A stretch of 64,000 bases of DNA, taken from assembly GCF_006352065.1 (NCBI RefSeq), contig NZ_CP040915.1:2418001-2482000 (forward strand), given 5' to 3'. The position numbers were made by a program, and so were the translations under genes. A model generated the notes under the pieces. The model saw nothing but the letters and a program-made list of their open reading frames with translations, did not search any database and was not told where the DNA came from. The first letter of the stretch is position 1. Every line of letters starts with the position of its first letter. Positions 26,521 through 35,112 of the stretch are shown one piece after another. The stretch is from Georgenia yuyongxinii (GTDB taxonomy: Bacteria; Actinomycetota; Actinomycetes; Actinomycetales; Actinomycetaceae).

Positions 26521-27035
26521 GACCGCACCTCCGCCGTCGCCATGGCCGCCGGTGCTGTCTCCTCGGCCTCCGCCGTCGTCGCGCCGGCTGCCTGCTGCAC
26601 GGCGCGGACGATGTTGTGGTAGCCGGTGCACCGGCACAGGTTGCCCTCGAGACCGACGCGGATCTTCTCCTCGGTGAGGTCCTCGGTGTGGGCGATGAGA
26701 TCGGTGGCCTGCATGATCATGCCCGGCGTGCAGTAGCCGCACTGCAGGGCGTGGCAGTCGTGGAAGGCCTGCTGGACAGCGGTGAGCTCGCCGTCCTGCG
26801 CGAGCCCCTCGATGGTGGTCACCTCATGCCCGTCGGCCTGGACGGCCAGGACGTTGCAGGACTTCACGCTGCGCCCGTCGAGGTGGACGGTGCAGGCGCC
26901 GCAGTTCGAGGTGTCGCAGCCGATGACGGTCCCGGTCTTGCCGAGGGTCTCGCGCAGGTAGTGGACGAGCAGGGTCCTGGGCTCGACCTCGTCGCTGTAC
27001 CGGGTGCCGTCGACAGTCACGCGAATGCGAGTCAT
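26517..27035 (-). CDS. Molybdenum hydroxylase small (2Fe-2S) subunit, CoxS-like
   Basis: A 172-residue subunit with two [2Fe-2S] clusters. The plant-ferredoxin-type cluster is [16 protein letters not shown] plus SC in VKSCN; the second is CGYCTPGM with [11 protein letters not shown] roughly 20-residue Ala/Glu-rich C-terminal tail is longer than usual. I choose the ATG at 27035 (MTRIRVTV), which has GGAGG five bases upstream, over an ATG ten codons earlier. It heads the four-gene operon; the promoter must lie in the 189-base gap before the divergent DUF1801 gene. Confidence 0.93.
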   Translation of the reverse strand: MTRIRVTVDGTRYSDEVEPRTLLVHYLRETLGKTGTVIGCDTSNCGACTVHLDGRSVKSCNVLAVQADGHEVTTIEGLAQDGELTAVQQAFHDCHALQCGYCTPGMIMQATDLIAHTEDLTEEKIRVGLEGNLCRCTGYHNIVRAVQQAAGATTAEAEETAPAAMATAEVRS

Positions 27036-27224
27036 GGATCCTCCAGGTAGGGACGTCATCGTCATCTCGGATCATGGCGGCGTTCCGGGGCGCTCGCAGC
27101 CGAATGGCGGCCCTGAGTTGGTGCCCGCACGGTTCGCTCGCCAACCCTCGCGGAACAGGCAAAGTTCCGGCCTTCTGGCCGGCCTGCCGGTGCAGGTGAG
27201 GGTCCTGCGCAGGACCATGGGTGC

Positions 27225-27569
27225 ATGGGCACCGTCGACGAGACCATTGCCGAAGTTCCTTCGCCGTCGCGCGAGGCCCTCCGGCACGTCATCGACATCG
27301 CGCGGCGTCTCGCACCGGGGGCTGAGGACGGCATGAGCTACGGAATGCCGGCCCTGAAGGTGGCCGGAAAGCCGTATGTCGCGGTCGTCGCCGCTGCCAA
27401 GCACCTTTCCCTGTTCCCGTTCTCGTCCGCGGCGATCGACACCGTCCGCACGGACCTGACGGGCTACTCGCTGTCGAGGGGCACGGTGCGGTTCTCGGCC
27501 GAGCACCCGCTGCCCGACGACGTCGTCGAGCGCCTCTTGCGCGCCCGGCTGGCCGAGATCGGCGGGTAG
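27225..27569 (+). CDS. DUF1801 (YdhG-like) protein
   Basis: A 114-residue single-domain protein. EDGMSYGMPALKVAGKPYVA is the diagnostic DUF1801 core (E-x-M-x-Y-x-MP), followed by HLSLFPFSSAAID and the C-terminal FSAEHPLPDDVVERLLRARL. The family includes YdhG/Fra-type iron-binding candidates, but its role is uncertain in bacteria. It is divergent from the molybdenum hydroxylase operon and has its own ATG at 27225 with a weak RBS. Confidence 0.85.
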   Translation: MGTVDETIAEVPSPSREALRHVIDIARRLAPGAEDGMSYGMPALKVAGKPYVAVVAAAKHLSLFPFSSAAIDTVRTDLTGYSLSRGTVRFSAEHPLPDDVVERLLRARLAEIGG

Positions 27570-27594
27570 AACACCATGTGAGCAGATCGCCCGC

Positions 27595-28377
27595 TCAGGG
27601 ATGCAGCGGCCAGGTCGAGGGCGTGTCCGTCGCGATGGACACCACGTCAGCCGTGATCCCGTAAAGCCCCCAGACGACCAACAGGACGAACAAGATCCGG
27701 CCGGCCGCCGTGACGGCATCACTCCGCCACGCCCGCAGGACCGCCTCCGACCGGCTCAGGCCGAACGCCGCGGCGAGCGGCAGGGCCACGAAGACGAGGG
27801 TGGCGTGCAGCGCTGCCGCGCCGGCGACGAGCACCAGCCAGACCGGCGCGCGACGTGCCCAGCCGCCGGGTGCCTCCAGCCGGTCGACAACCGCCGGAGC
27901 GAGGAGCCCGAACCCGGCCGGAATGGCCACGAACGTCACGACCGCGAGCCATTCCGGGCGCAGGGCCGAGAAGTCGAACGAGGGATGGTCGTGCACGAAG
28001 AACGCTCCGCCGATGCTGCCGGTGAAGAGCGCGAAGAGCCCGGACCGGGCTCGCCGCGACGGCGGCAGCACCCGGCGGACCCACAGGTAGATCAGGCCCG
28101 CGATGGCGCCGAGCGCGATAGTCGTCACGAACAGGGTGACGGTGCCGCGCAGGGAGATCTCGCCCACCCGCGCCAGGTCGTCCGTCATCTGTCCACGAGC
28201 CGTCGAGGGCGAAGTCACGGCGAGGACCCGCATGACCAGCCGGCCCAGCACACCGCCGACGAGCAGACCGGCAAGCCCGCCGCCGAGGGCACCCGCGGCC
28301 AGCGTGCGCCAGAACGACGCCGCCGTCGGACGGGCCAGCGGGCCGCCGTCGGGAGGTAGTTCCTTGACCAGCGACAC
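27595..28377 (-). CDS. hypothetical multipass membrane protein
   Basis: A 260-residue membrane protein with about six hydrophobic segments, starting around residue 28 (TLAAGALGGGLAGLLVGGVL). FVHDHPSFDFSALRPEWLAV in the middle is a conserved-looking loop of related actinobacterial proteins, but I cannot name the family. The GTG at 28377 is chosen because GGAGG sits five bases upstream; the 50-residue extension further up reads as non-coding. A 13-base hairpin lies in its leader. Confidence 0.65.
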   Translation of the reverse strand: MSLVKELPPDGGPLARPTAASFWRTLAAGALGGGLAGLLVGGVLGRLVMRVLAVTSPSTARGQMTDDLARVGEISLRGTVTLFVTTIALGAIAGLIYLWVRRVLPPSRRARSGLFALFTGSIGGAFFVHDHPSFDFSALRPEWLAVVTFVAIPAGFGLLAPAVVDRLEAPGGWARRAPVWLVLVAGAAALHATLVFVALPLAAAFGLSRSEAVLRAWRSDAVTAAGRILFVLLVVWGLYGITADVVSIATDTPSTWPLHP

Positions 28378-28394
28378 GCGGACCTCCGGTTCTC

Positions 28395-28429
28395 GTCTGT
28401 CGGCGGGACAAGGATGCCCGCCGACAGAC
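28395..28429. promoter_or_regulatory. Hairpin in the divergent leader region
   Basis: Arms 28395-28407 (GTCTGTCGGCGGG) and 28417-28429 are perfect complements with a 9-base loop. The hairpin starts 18 bases upstream of the GTG at 28377 and would therefore sit in the 5' leader of the membrane-protein message, close to its Shine-Dalgarno. It could affect translation or serve as an operator for the divergent pair. Confidence 0.4.
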
Positions 28430-28540
28430 CGTTTGTCCGCGAGTTCAGCACGTACATCACCAGGGCCCACGACGAGCACAGCGAGGCGTTCCCTGCCGGG
28501 CGGCCACCGCGCTGACGGACCGGGCACCTACGCTGCTCCC

Positions 28541-29272
28541 ATGCCGAACCCCACTGCCGCGATCCTCGTGATCGGTGACGAAGTCCTCTCCGGGCGCACC
28601 CGCGAGGCCAACGCCTACCACCTCGCCGGCGAGCTCACCCGCGTCGGGATCGACCTGCGGGAGATCAGGGTGGTGCCCGACGACCACGCCTTCATCGTCG
28701 ACGCCCTCAACGCCCTGCGCGCCGCGCACGACCACTTGTTCACCTCGGGGGGCATCGGCCCCACCCACGACGACATCACCGCCGACGCCGTCGCCGCGGC
28801 TTTCGACGTCGGCATCGACGTGCGCGACGACGCCCGCGAGCTGCTCGAGAACGCCATGGCCGGCCGCGGACAGACCGCCACCGAGGAGCAGCTGCGCATG
28901 GCCCGCATCCCCGACGGCGCCACCCTCATCACCAACGGCATCTCCGGCGCGCCAGGATTCAGCATCGGCAACGTCCACGTCATGGCCGGGGTGCCGAGCA
29001 TCTTCGTCGCGATGCTCGCGGTCGTCCTGCCCACGCTCGACGCCGGCACCCCGCGCCTGTCCCGCGAGGTCCGATTCGAGGTGGGCGAGAGCCGGATCGC
29101 CTCCCCGCTGCGCGAGCTCGCCGAGGAGGTGCCGCAGCTGAGCGTCGGCTCCTACCCGTTCCGCGACGGCGACGTCCGGGGCACGAACGTGGTGGTGCGC
29201 GGCACCGACCCGGCCATGGTCGAGGACGCGGTGGCGCGGCTCGAGGCGCTGCGGGCGACTGTCGGCGCGTGA
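28541..29272 (+). CDS. CinA N-terminal/MoaB-like molybdopterin-binding protein
   Basis: A 243-residue protein of the competence-damage/MoCF-binding type. VIGDEVLSGRTREANAYHLA starts the MoaB/Mog fold, and LFTSGGIGPTHDDITADAVA is the molybdopterin-binding TSGGxGPTxDD motif. It lacks the C-terminal nicotinamide-mononucleotide deamidase domain of full CinA, so it belongs to the short COG1058 class. TACGCT at 28529-28534 just before the ATG suggests a leaderless transcript. Being close to the molybdenum hydroxylase operon may be meaningful. Confidence 0.87.
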   Translation: MPNPTAAILVIGDEVLSGRTREANAYHLAGELTRVGIDLREIRVVPDDHAFIVDALNALRAAHDHLFTSGGIGPTHDDITADAVAAAFDVGIDVRDDARELLENAMAGRGQTATEEQLRMARIPDGATLITNGISGAPGFSIGNVHVMAGVPSIFVAMLAVVLPTLDAGTPRLSREVRFEVGESRIASPLRELAEEVPQLSVGSYPFRDGDVRGTNVVVRGTDPAMVEDAVARLEALRATVGA

Positions 29273-29312
29273 GGCCGGCCTCGTGACCACGGAGCCCTCG
29301 CGTTCTCGACCG

Positions 29313-29855
29313 TCAGCCCTGCCCGTAGGTCAGGTGCACCACGCCGTTGTCGTAGACGTCGTGCTCCTTCAGCGCGAGGCGGGTGGGGGCGCCGTCGGCC
29401 TCGAACAGGTGGGCCCCCGTGCCGCGGGCGACCGGGTAGACGAACAAGTGCAGATCGTCCACGAGGCCGTCCCGCAGGAGCGCCCGGACGAGCGTGCCGC
29501 TGCCGGAGACGTAGATGATGCCGTCGGTGCTCTCCTTGAGGTCGCGGATCGCGTCCGCGGAGTAGGGCAGCCGCGTGGACGGCCCCCATTCCACGCTCGG
29601 CTCGCGGGAGGCGACGACGTACTTGTGGGTGTCGTTGAAGAACGGCGCTCCTGGGTCGTCCTCGACCGTGCGGGTTGACCAGGCGGGCGCGAACATCTCG
29701 TACGTCGTGCGCCCCAGCAGGATCGCTGTCGACGCGCCCGTGATCGCCCCGAGGGTCTCCCCCATCTTCGGGTCGAAGCCGTACTCGGAGGTCCATCTGG
29801 GGTCCTCGTACACCCCGTCGAGCGCGATGAACTCGTGAATCGCGATGGTGCCCAT
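29313..29855 (-). CDS. Dihydrofolate reductase-like (RibD C-terminal) protein
   Basis: A 180-residue protein of the RibD_C/DHFR-fold family found widely in actinobacteria. IAIHEFIALDGVYEDPRWTS opens the fold, ILLGRTTYEMFAPAW is the NADPH-binding helix, and IIYVSGSGTLVRALLRDGLV is the second glycine-rich NADPH motif. Most members are uncharacterised NADPH-dependent reductases rather than folate enzymes. The start is the ATG of MGTIAIHEF; the extension upstream is not protein-like. Confidence 0.88.
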   Translation of the reverse strand: MGTIAIHEFIALDGVYEDPRWTSEYGFDPKMGETLGAITGASTAILLGRTTYEMFAPAWSTRTVEDDPGAPFFNDTHKYVVASREPSVEWGPSTRLPYSADAIRDLKESTDGIIYVSGSGTLVRALLRDGLVDDLHLFVYPVARGTGAHLFEADGAPTRLALKEHDVYDNGVVHLTYGQG

Positions 29856-30028
29856 GGGGCCGCCTCTCTGCTCGCCAATGTCGGGCACAGCCTTCGGGAC
29901 CGGGCCCCCCGCGTCAACGGTCCGGTCGGACCGCTCGAGCCTGGCGTCGACCCTCGGGCCGGATCGGGGCACGGCCAACCGGCGTAGGCTGAAGTCGGGC
30001 AGGACCTGGGCGTCCAGCGGAGGTAGCG

Positions 30029-30793
30029 ATGCCCCAGCGGAGAGCGTCTGACACCACTCCCCCGTGGAAGAAGCCCGAGGTCATCGCGGCCGCTCTCGCA
30101 GCCGCAGCAGCGGTGACCGTCGCGGTCATCAACGTTGTCGGGGACGACGACGGCGGGGCCGATGACGGGGCCACCGGTGATCCCGCGCCCACCATCGAGC
30201 TGTTGCAGACCGGGACGATGCCCGCGGACCCGCCGCCGGCCGTCTCGTACTGGTTCGAGGGGCGCGTGCAGAAGCTGCAGTCCAACCAGCGGGTGTTCGT
30301 CTTCGGATACTTCGATGAGACAGCGTCCACCGACCAGAGCAGCGACGACCCGGTGACCGAGCCACAGCAGCAGCCGGTCTCACCTCCGGCGGAGTACTTC
30401 CCAGGTGGGTCGTGGCGGGTCGACTGGATCCTGGAGCAGCCGCCAGGATCCGCCCGGTTCGAGGCCGTCCTGGTGGAGGTGCCGGAAAGCGGGGACGGCG
30501 GCAATCCGGGTGACCCCGGCGCCGTGCCCGGCGATCCCCCGACCGACGGTGCCCCCAGCCCAGGCGATCCCCCGACCGACGGTGCCCCCAGCCCAGGCGA
30601 GACCCCGACCGACGGTGCCCCCAGCCCAAGTGCGACCGCCTCACAGACGGACCCCGAGTCCCCCGCCCCACCGTCTCCCGACGACGCCCTCTCCCGCCTG
30701 ATCCTGGACCGGTTGATGCAGTCCGGTCCCACGAGCCCGCTCATCGTGGCGCGGGACGATGTGGTGATCGAACCGGAGACCGGCTCGCCCTAG
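30029..30793 (+). CDS. hypothetical anchored protein with Pro-rich tandem repeats
   Basis: A 254-residue protein of unknown family. Residues 14-38 form one transmembrane segment with a basic N-terminal flank, so the rest is likely outside. Residues 50-155 are a small globular region (VSYWFEGRVQKLQSNQRVFV). Residues 168-200 are three tandem 11-residue units (GDPPTDGAPSP), then a Pro/Ser-rich wall-spanning-like stretch. GGAGG lies six bases before the ATG. A 20-base palindrome covers the stop codon at 30782-30801. Confidence 0.65.
   Translation: MPQRRASDTTPPWKKPEVIAAALAAAAAVTVAVINVVGDDDGGADDGATGDPAPTIELLQTGTMPADPPPAVSYWFEGRVQKLQSNQRVFVFGYFDETASTDQSSDDPVTEPQQQPVSPPAEYFPGGSWRVDWILEQPPGSARFEAVLVEVPESGDGGNPGDPGAVPGDPPTDGAPSPGDPPTDGAPSPGETPTDGAPSPSATASQTDPESPAPPSPDDALSRLILDRLMQSGPTSPLIVARDDVVIEPETGSP
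30530..30628 (+). repeat. 33-bp in-frame tandem repeat, three copies
   Basis: Three 33-base units at 30530-30562, 30563-30595 and 30596-30628 encode GDPPTDGAPSP, GDPPTDGAPSP and GETPTDGAPSP. The first two are identical at the protein level and nearly so in DNA, so copy number may vary between strains. Confidence 0.85.
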
Positions 30794-30801
30794 GGCGAGC
30801 C
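30782..30801. terminator. Perfect palindrome over a stop codon
   Basis: GGCTCGCCCTAGGGCGAGCC is a 20-base perfect palindrome, with the TAG stop of the Pro-rich repeat protein at its centre (30791-30793). It may form a compact stem in the message end; no T-run follows, so its role as terminator is uncertain. Confidence 0.4.
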
Positions 30802-30939
30802 CGCCATGGCTGACAACCAGGCACAGCAGCCGGACACCGACCGTGTGCGTGCACTGCGAACCCGTGACCGCAGACCCCCGACGGCACGGGTCCCGCCTGA
30901 CGACGGATCGATGCCGGGTGCGGACCGGGATGCCAGGAA

Positions 30940-31338
30940 TGCTGAGCGGCTGGTGCGAGAAGCTGGGCTGGACGGCGTACGCCACCGATCCCCTGCAGGA
31001 CCGGTACGGCGCATCGCACGCGGCGCTCGTCCTGGGGGTGGCGTGGGCGCTTGTGCATGTCGTCCCCTATGCGCAGGCGGGCAACGACGCGCGGTGGATC
31101 GTGGGCCAATGCCTCTTCACGGTGGCGCTGCGCGTGGTGCCAGCCTGGATCTACAACAACACCGGCCACAGCGTCCTGGCCGTCGCCACCTGTCAGGCGT
31201 CGTCGAACCTCGCCTGGTCCCTGGTCCCTGTTCCCAGACCAGGGCTCGCACTTCGACCCGGTCGTGACCGCGCTGCTGACGACGGCGATCACGCTCGCCG
31301 TCGTGCTGCGCTTCGGGCTCGCACGCTCGCGCGGTAGC
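30940..31338 (+). pseudogene. CPBP-type intramembrane protease remnant
   Basis: KLGWTAYATDPLQDRYGASH, LVHVVPYAQAGNDARWIVGQ and WIYNNTGHSVLAVATCQASS match the second half of CPBP (Abi/CAAX) metalloproteases. The usual catalytic EE before GW reads EK, and the first half of the protein is missing. A 7-base tandem duplication, GTCCCTG at 31217-31223 and 31224-31230, shifts the frame; the continuation LFPDQGSHFDPVVTALL lies in the next frame. The gene is dead on three counts. It occupies the gap between the repeat protein and the NTF2-like gene. Confidence 0.8.
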
Positions 31339-31390
31339 TCTGCCGCCAGCGACGCCTTCTCAGGCCCGGTGTTCAGGAGCATGCTGAGGC

Positions 31391-31789
31391 ATGGCCGATC
31401 GCGAGGAATTCCTGAGGTGGGTCGAGACCTCCCTGTACGACGCGGAGCTCGCGCTGCACAACGGCGACGCCGGCCCCCGGCGGGCGCTGTGGTCACGCAC
31501 GGAGCCGGTGAGCGTCCTCGGCGCGTTCCGCAACGCTCATGGACTCGCCGAGATGGACGAGCTCTTCACCGCCCTGGAACGCTCCTTCTCCGACTGCACC
31601 TCCTACGGTTTCGAGATGCAGGCGTATGACGTGATCGGGGACATGGCCTACACCGCGGGCCTGGAACACACGTCGACGTCGATCGACGGCCAGCCGCGCA
31701 CCTACACCCTGCGGGCCACACAGGTGTACCGCCGCGAGGGTGGTGCCTGGAAGGTGGCCCATCGGCACGCGGACACGGTCACCGACTGA
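31391..31789 (+). CDS. NTF2-like (SnoaL/DUF4440-type) protein
   Basis: A 132-residue cone-fold protein. It has the family layout: an N-terminal helix (FLRWVETSLYDAELALHNGD), strand RALWSRTEPVSVLG, then helix MDELFTALERSF and the closing pair of strands (VYRREGGAWKVAHRHAD). The final WKVAHRH is the typical DUF4440/SnoaL_3 ending. It could be an enzyme or a ligand-binding protein; no partner is adjacent. The start is the ATG with GAGG nearby. Confidence 0.82.
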   Translation: MADREEFLRWVETSLYDAELALHNGDAGPRRALWSRTEPVSVLGAFRNAHGLAEMDELFTALERSFSDCTSYGFEMQAYDVIGDMAYTAGLEHTSTSIDGQPRTYTLRATQVYRREGGAWKVAHRHADTVTD

Positions 31790-31882
31790 CGCGCCTGAGC
31801 GTGCACGGGCCGCGGCCGCGCTGGTGTCGGAGGCGTCCGGCCGGTCAGCGGTCCTGCTGACGGTTGGCGTGGGGCAGGTCGG

Positions 31883-33268
31883 TCATGGCCTCGGCGAGGA
31901 AGCCGGCCAGTACGGCGCCGTGAGCCGCTCCACCGTCCGTTCGAGACCATGGACGAAGACGCCGACGTCGGGGTGCAGCTCCGGGTCGGACGTCACTGTC
32001 ACGGCGAGCCGCCCGGCGTAGGACAAGGCGGCCACGCTGACGCCGATGTTGCCCACCACGTTCGTCAGCGGGAGGAGCTCGAGCACCCGGGCCCCGGCGA
32101 GCCACGCCGGCTTCGGGGGGCCGGCGAGGTTAGCGAGGTAGATGTTCGAGACCCGCTGGCGGGCGGCCAGCGCCACGGCGCCGCGCAGTACCAGCGGGGA
32201 GCTCAGCACCCCGGAGCGGCCGAGGTCGAGCGGCTGACGCTTGCGCTCCTGCGTGTCGGCGACGACGGCCGCCAGGCGCCGCTCGTCGTCGTCCTCTCCC
32301 ACCGGCAGGCGCACCAGCATCCCGGTGCGGGCGTTCTGCGTACGGCCCGGCTCCGGCGGCCCGGCGACGGGCACGGACGCGCGCAGGACCAGCCCGGGCG
32401 AGAGCTCGCCGCGCGCGGCGAGCAGCTCGTGCAGGCCGCCGGCCAGGGCGGCGAGGAGGACGTCGTTGACGGTGGTGGCGTGAGCGTGGGCGGCGGCGCG
32501 CACGGCGTCGAGGTCGAACCGGGCGACGTGCAGCGCCCGGCGGCGGCCGACGCGTTGGTTGAGACTGGTTCGTGGAGCGTGCCGGTCGTAGCCACTCAGC
32601 GCCTTCCGGCTCTGCCGCGCCGCGCCGGCCACGCCGCGCGGGTGGGTGGCCGCGGCGGCGATCGAACGGAGCGCGTGACCACGCCGGCGCAGGGCGTCGA
32701 GGGCGAGCTCGGCATTCGTGGGCGCGGGCCGGGGCGGCCGGAGTGCCGTCGTCCAGGGTGCTGCCGGTGGCGCGGGCTCTGGGTCGAAGACGGCGCCGAC
32801 GGCGGTCAGCGCGCCCGCACCGTCGGTCAGGGCGTGGTGGAGGACGACGAGCAGGCCGACCCGTCCGTCGGTGAGGCCGGGAAGCACCCACACGCGCCAC
32901 AGGGGTCGGGCGGGATCGAGGGGCGCCTCGTAGAGCCGGGCGCAGGTGGCCAGGAGCGCGGCGTCGTCGCCCGGGGTGGGGACGGGCACCACGGTGACGT
33001 GCCGGGCCAGGTCGAGGTCGCCGTCGTCCACCCATACGGGTCCGCCGCGGCCGGGGCCGGGCTCGTGAAGGACCTGCCGGAACCGGGGCCAGGCAAGCAC
33101 GCGGCCGACGGCGGGCAGGAGGCGGTCGAGGGCGACGTCGCCGTCCGAACCGCGCAGCGGCGCGCCCTCGACGACGGCGAGCGCCCCGATGGTCTGGGGC
33201 CAGCCGCGCCGGCCGGGCCAGACCTCGACGAGCTCGTGCGGCGTCAGGCGCTCGATGATCGCGGTCAT
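31883..33268 (-). CDS. Wax ester synthase/diacylglycerol acyltransferase family
   Basis: A 461-residue WS/DGAT protein. LLVVLHHALTDGAGALT carries the catalytic HHxxxDG motif. NDVLLAALAGGLHELL and the C-terminal NIYLANLAGPPKPAWLAG correspond to the conserved ND and NLAGP-type blocks. Such enzymes transfer acyl groups from acyl-CoA to fatty alcohols or diacylglycerol, making storage lipids, and act at the membrane face. I take the ATG at 33268; a GTG three codons earlier is possible. It stands alone in this orientation. Confidence 0.87.
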   Translation of the reverse strand: MTAIIERLTPHELVEVWPGRRGWPQTIGALAVVEGAPLRGSDGDVALDRLLPAVGRVLAWPRFRQVLHEPGPGRGGPVWVDDGDLDLARHVTVVPVPTPGDDAALLATCARLYEAPLDPARPLWRVWVLPGLTDGRVGLLVVLHHALTDGAGALTAVGAVFDPEPAPPAAPWTTALRPPRPAPTNAELALDALRRRGHALRSIAAAATHPRGVAGAARQSRKALSGYDRHAPRTSLNQRVGRRRALHVARFDLDAVRAAAHAHATTVNDVLLAALAGGLHELLAARGELSPGLVLRASVPVAGPPEPGRTQNARTGMLVRLPVGEDDDERRLAAVVADTQERKRQPLDLGRSGVLSSPLVLRGAVALAARQRVSNIYLANLAGPPKPAWLAGARVLELLPLTNVVGNIGVSVAALSYAGRLAVTVTSDPELHPDVGVFVHGLERTVERLTAPYWPASSPRP

Positions 33269-33344
33269 GGTTTCCACGGTGCGCGCCGGGGCGACGGCGT
33301 GCCAGGGACCGGGGTCCCCGCGCGGTGCCAGGCTGGCCCCATGG

Positions 33345-33482
33345 TCACCGTCTCGCTCCAGGCCTCGCCGGCCCCAAGGTCGCGAACTTAGTGGACCACC
33401 TTCTCGGCGAACCTCTGACGGCCCGCGCCACTACTTGCTCGAGGAGCCGCGAGAAGTGCGCCATTGCCTCCTCGATGCTCAC
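33345..33482 (-). pseudogene. Possible Phd-type antitoxin remnant
   Basis: VSIEEAMAHFSRLLEQVVAR resembles the N-terminal helix of Phd/YefM antitoxins (E-A-x-x-x-F-S-x-L-L-x-Q-V), then the sequence diverges into arginine-rich residues with no IP-x-G-type strand. No toxin gene is beside it. Evidence is thin: one short block. The rest of the 396-base stretch 33269-33664 shows nothing recognisable apart from the leader of the MFS gene. Confidence 0.3.
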
Positions 33483-33664
33483 CCCAGTGACCAGGCGCAC
33501 TAGCCTGTGTGGCTGACCGCCGACCACCTCGGCACCGCTACCGCAGAGCTGGGCGACCTCCGGCGTCGCCCCTCGAAATTCCGTGGACTGCGGGCGCTTT
33601 CAAGCCTCACCCTGGGTGGACCCCACTGACTCGCGCCGACTGGCGCGCACACGAAAGAGACATC

Positions 33665-34987
33665 ATGTCGCAGGCCACGCCGACGACCACGCCCCGCCGG
33701 GAGCTCCCCCGCGCGCTGCGGCCGTTCGGCGTCGCCCAGTACCGCGTCCTCGTCGGCGCCCTCACCCTGTCCCTGCTCGGGACCGGGATGTGGCTCGTCG
33801 CCGTCGTCTGGCAGGTCATCGAGCTTGGGGGCGGCCCCGTCGAGCTGTCCCAGGTGGCCACCGGTGCCGCGACCGGTGCCGTGGCGGCGGTCCTGTTCGG
33901 CGGCGTGCTCGCGGACCGGGTCTCCCACCGCTGGATTCTCATGGGCGTCGAGGCCACCAAGGCCGCGCTTATCGGGGTCGCGGCGTGGCTCTCCCTGACC
34001 GGCTCGCTCGAGCTGTGGCACATGGTGGTGCTCGCCGTCGTCGTCGGCGCGACGGACGGGTTCTTCTACCCGGCCTACACCGCGATGCTGCCCACGATCC
34101 TGCCGCCCGAGCAGCTGCTCGCCGCCAACGGGGTCGAGGGCATGATGCGCCCGGCGCTCATGCAGGCAGCCGGGCCGGCGCTGGCCAGCGCGGCGATCGC
34201 CGCCGCCTCGCCGGGCCTCGCCCTAGCCCTGGTCGCAGGCTCGCAGGTGATCGCCGTCGTCGGACTGAGCCAGCTGCGCGTCGCCCGCGTGCACCGCGAG
34301 GTGGACGCCGTCGGCACCCATCCGCTGCGCGCGATGGTCGGTGACCTGCGTGAAGGTGTCGCGTACATGGTCCGCACGCCTTGGCTGCTGGGCACGCTGC
34401 TGTTCGCGTGCGGCTGGGTGCTGCTCATGATGGGCCCGATCGACGTGCTGCTGCCCTTCGCAGTGCGTGACCACGCCGGCGGCGGCCCGGGCGACTTCGC
34501 CTTGGTGCTCGCCGGGTTCGGGGTCGGCAGCGCGATCGGCTCGCTGGCGGTGGCGTCCTGGCGGCTGCCGCGCCGGTACCTGACGGTACTGGTGGCTTCC
34601 TGGAGCATCGGCAGCGTGCCGCTCGTGGCGGTCGGCCTGACAAACCAGCTGTGGGTGATGGTGGCGGCGGTGTTCGTCGTCGGCGTCACGAGCGGGATGG
34701 GCAACGTCATCTGGGGCACGCTGCTCCAACGGCGGGTGCCGCCGGCGATGCTCGGCCGGGTCTCCAGTCTGGACTTCTTCGTCTCGTTGTTGCTCATGCC
34801 GGTGTCGATGGCGTTGGCCGGGCCGGTGGGTGAGGCGATCGGGCTGCGGCCGGTGTTCATGGTCGCGTCGCTGGTGCCCGTGCTGTTCGGGGTTGCGGTG
34901 TGGGTCTTCGCGCGGATGGCGAAGGACGAGGTCGCGCACCCGTTGGAGGCGACGGTCCCAGACGCGGAGCACGCCCTGGCGGGTTGA
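33665..34987 (+). CDS. MFS transporter (enterobactin-exporter-like, MFS_3)
   Basis: A 440-residue permease with about 12 transmembrane segments. It shows FGVAQYRVLVGALTLSLLGT in TM1, GVLADRVSHRWILMGVEATK as the motif A loop and GFFYPAYTAMLPTILPPEQL after TM4, all typical of MFS_3/EntS-like exporters. The ATG at 33665 has a purine-rich AAAGAGA upstream; the longer frame before it is not protein-like. Substrate is unknown, likely a small hydrophobic or siderophore-like molecule. Confidence 0.88.
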   Translation: MSQATPTTTPRRELPRALRPFGVAQYRVLVGALTLSLLGTGMWLVAVVWQVIELGGGPVELSQVATGAATGAVAAVLFGGVLADRVSHRWILMGVEATKAALIGVAAWLSLTGSLELWHMVVLAVVVGATDGFFYPAYTAMLPTILPPEQLLAANGVEGMMRPALMQAAGPALASAAIAAASPGLALALVAGSQVIAVVGLSQLRVARVHREVDAVGTHPLRAMVGDLREGVAYMVRTPWLLGTLLFACGWVLLMMGPIDVLLPFAVRDHAGGGPGDFALVLAGFGVGSAIGSLAVASWRLPRRYLTVLVASWSIGSVPLVAVGLTNQLWVMVAAVFVVGVTSGMGNVIWGTLLQRRVPPAMLGRVSSLDFFVSLLLMPVSMALAGPVGEAIGLRPVFMVASLVPVLFGVAVWVFARMAKDEVAHPLEATVPDAEHALAG

Positions 34988-35112
34988 GGTGCCTTCCGGG
35001 CACTGAAGGCTCCTGGCCGCCGTCGGCGACTTTGCCGAAAGGCGTGGGTGCGTCGCCCGGAGCCGGACGGCGTGCCACGGCAGGCGCCTCGCGGCCCGGG
35101 TAGGTTCCCGGT

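Noticed and set aside
24880-26622. Long plus-strand open frame of 580 codons opposite the large hydroxylase subunit
   Set aside because: It is a GC-rich shadow of the CoxL-type gene; the minus strand has full family motifs and operon overlaps, the plus frame has none.
23980-27035. Aerobic CO dehydrogenase (form I) annotation
   Set aside because: The AY-x-CSFR loop is absent; AYRGAGR places it in form II.
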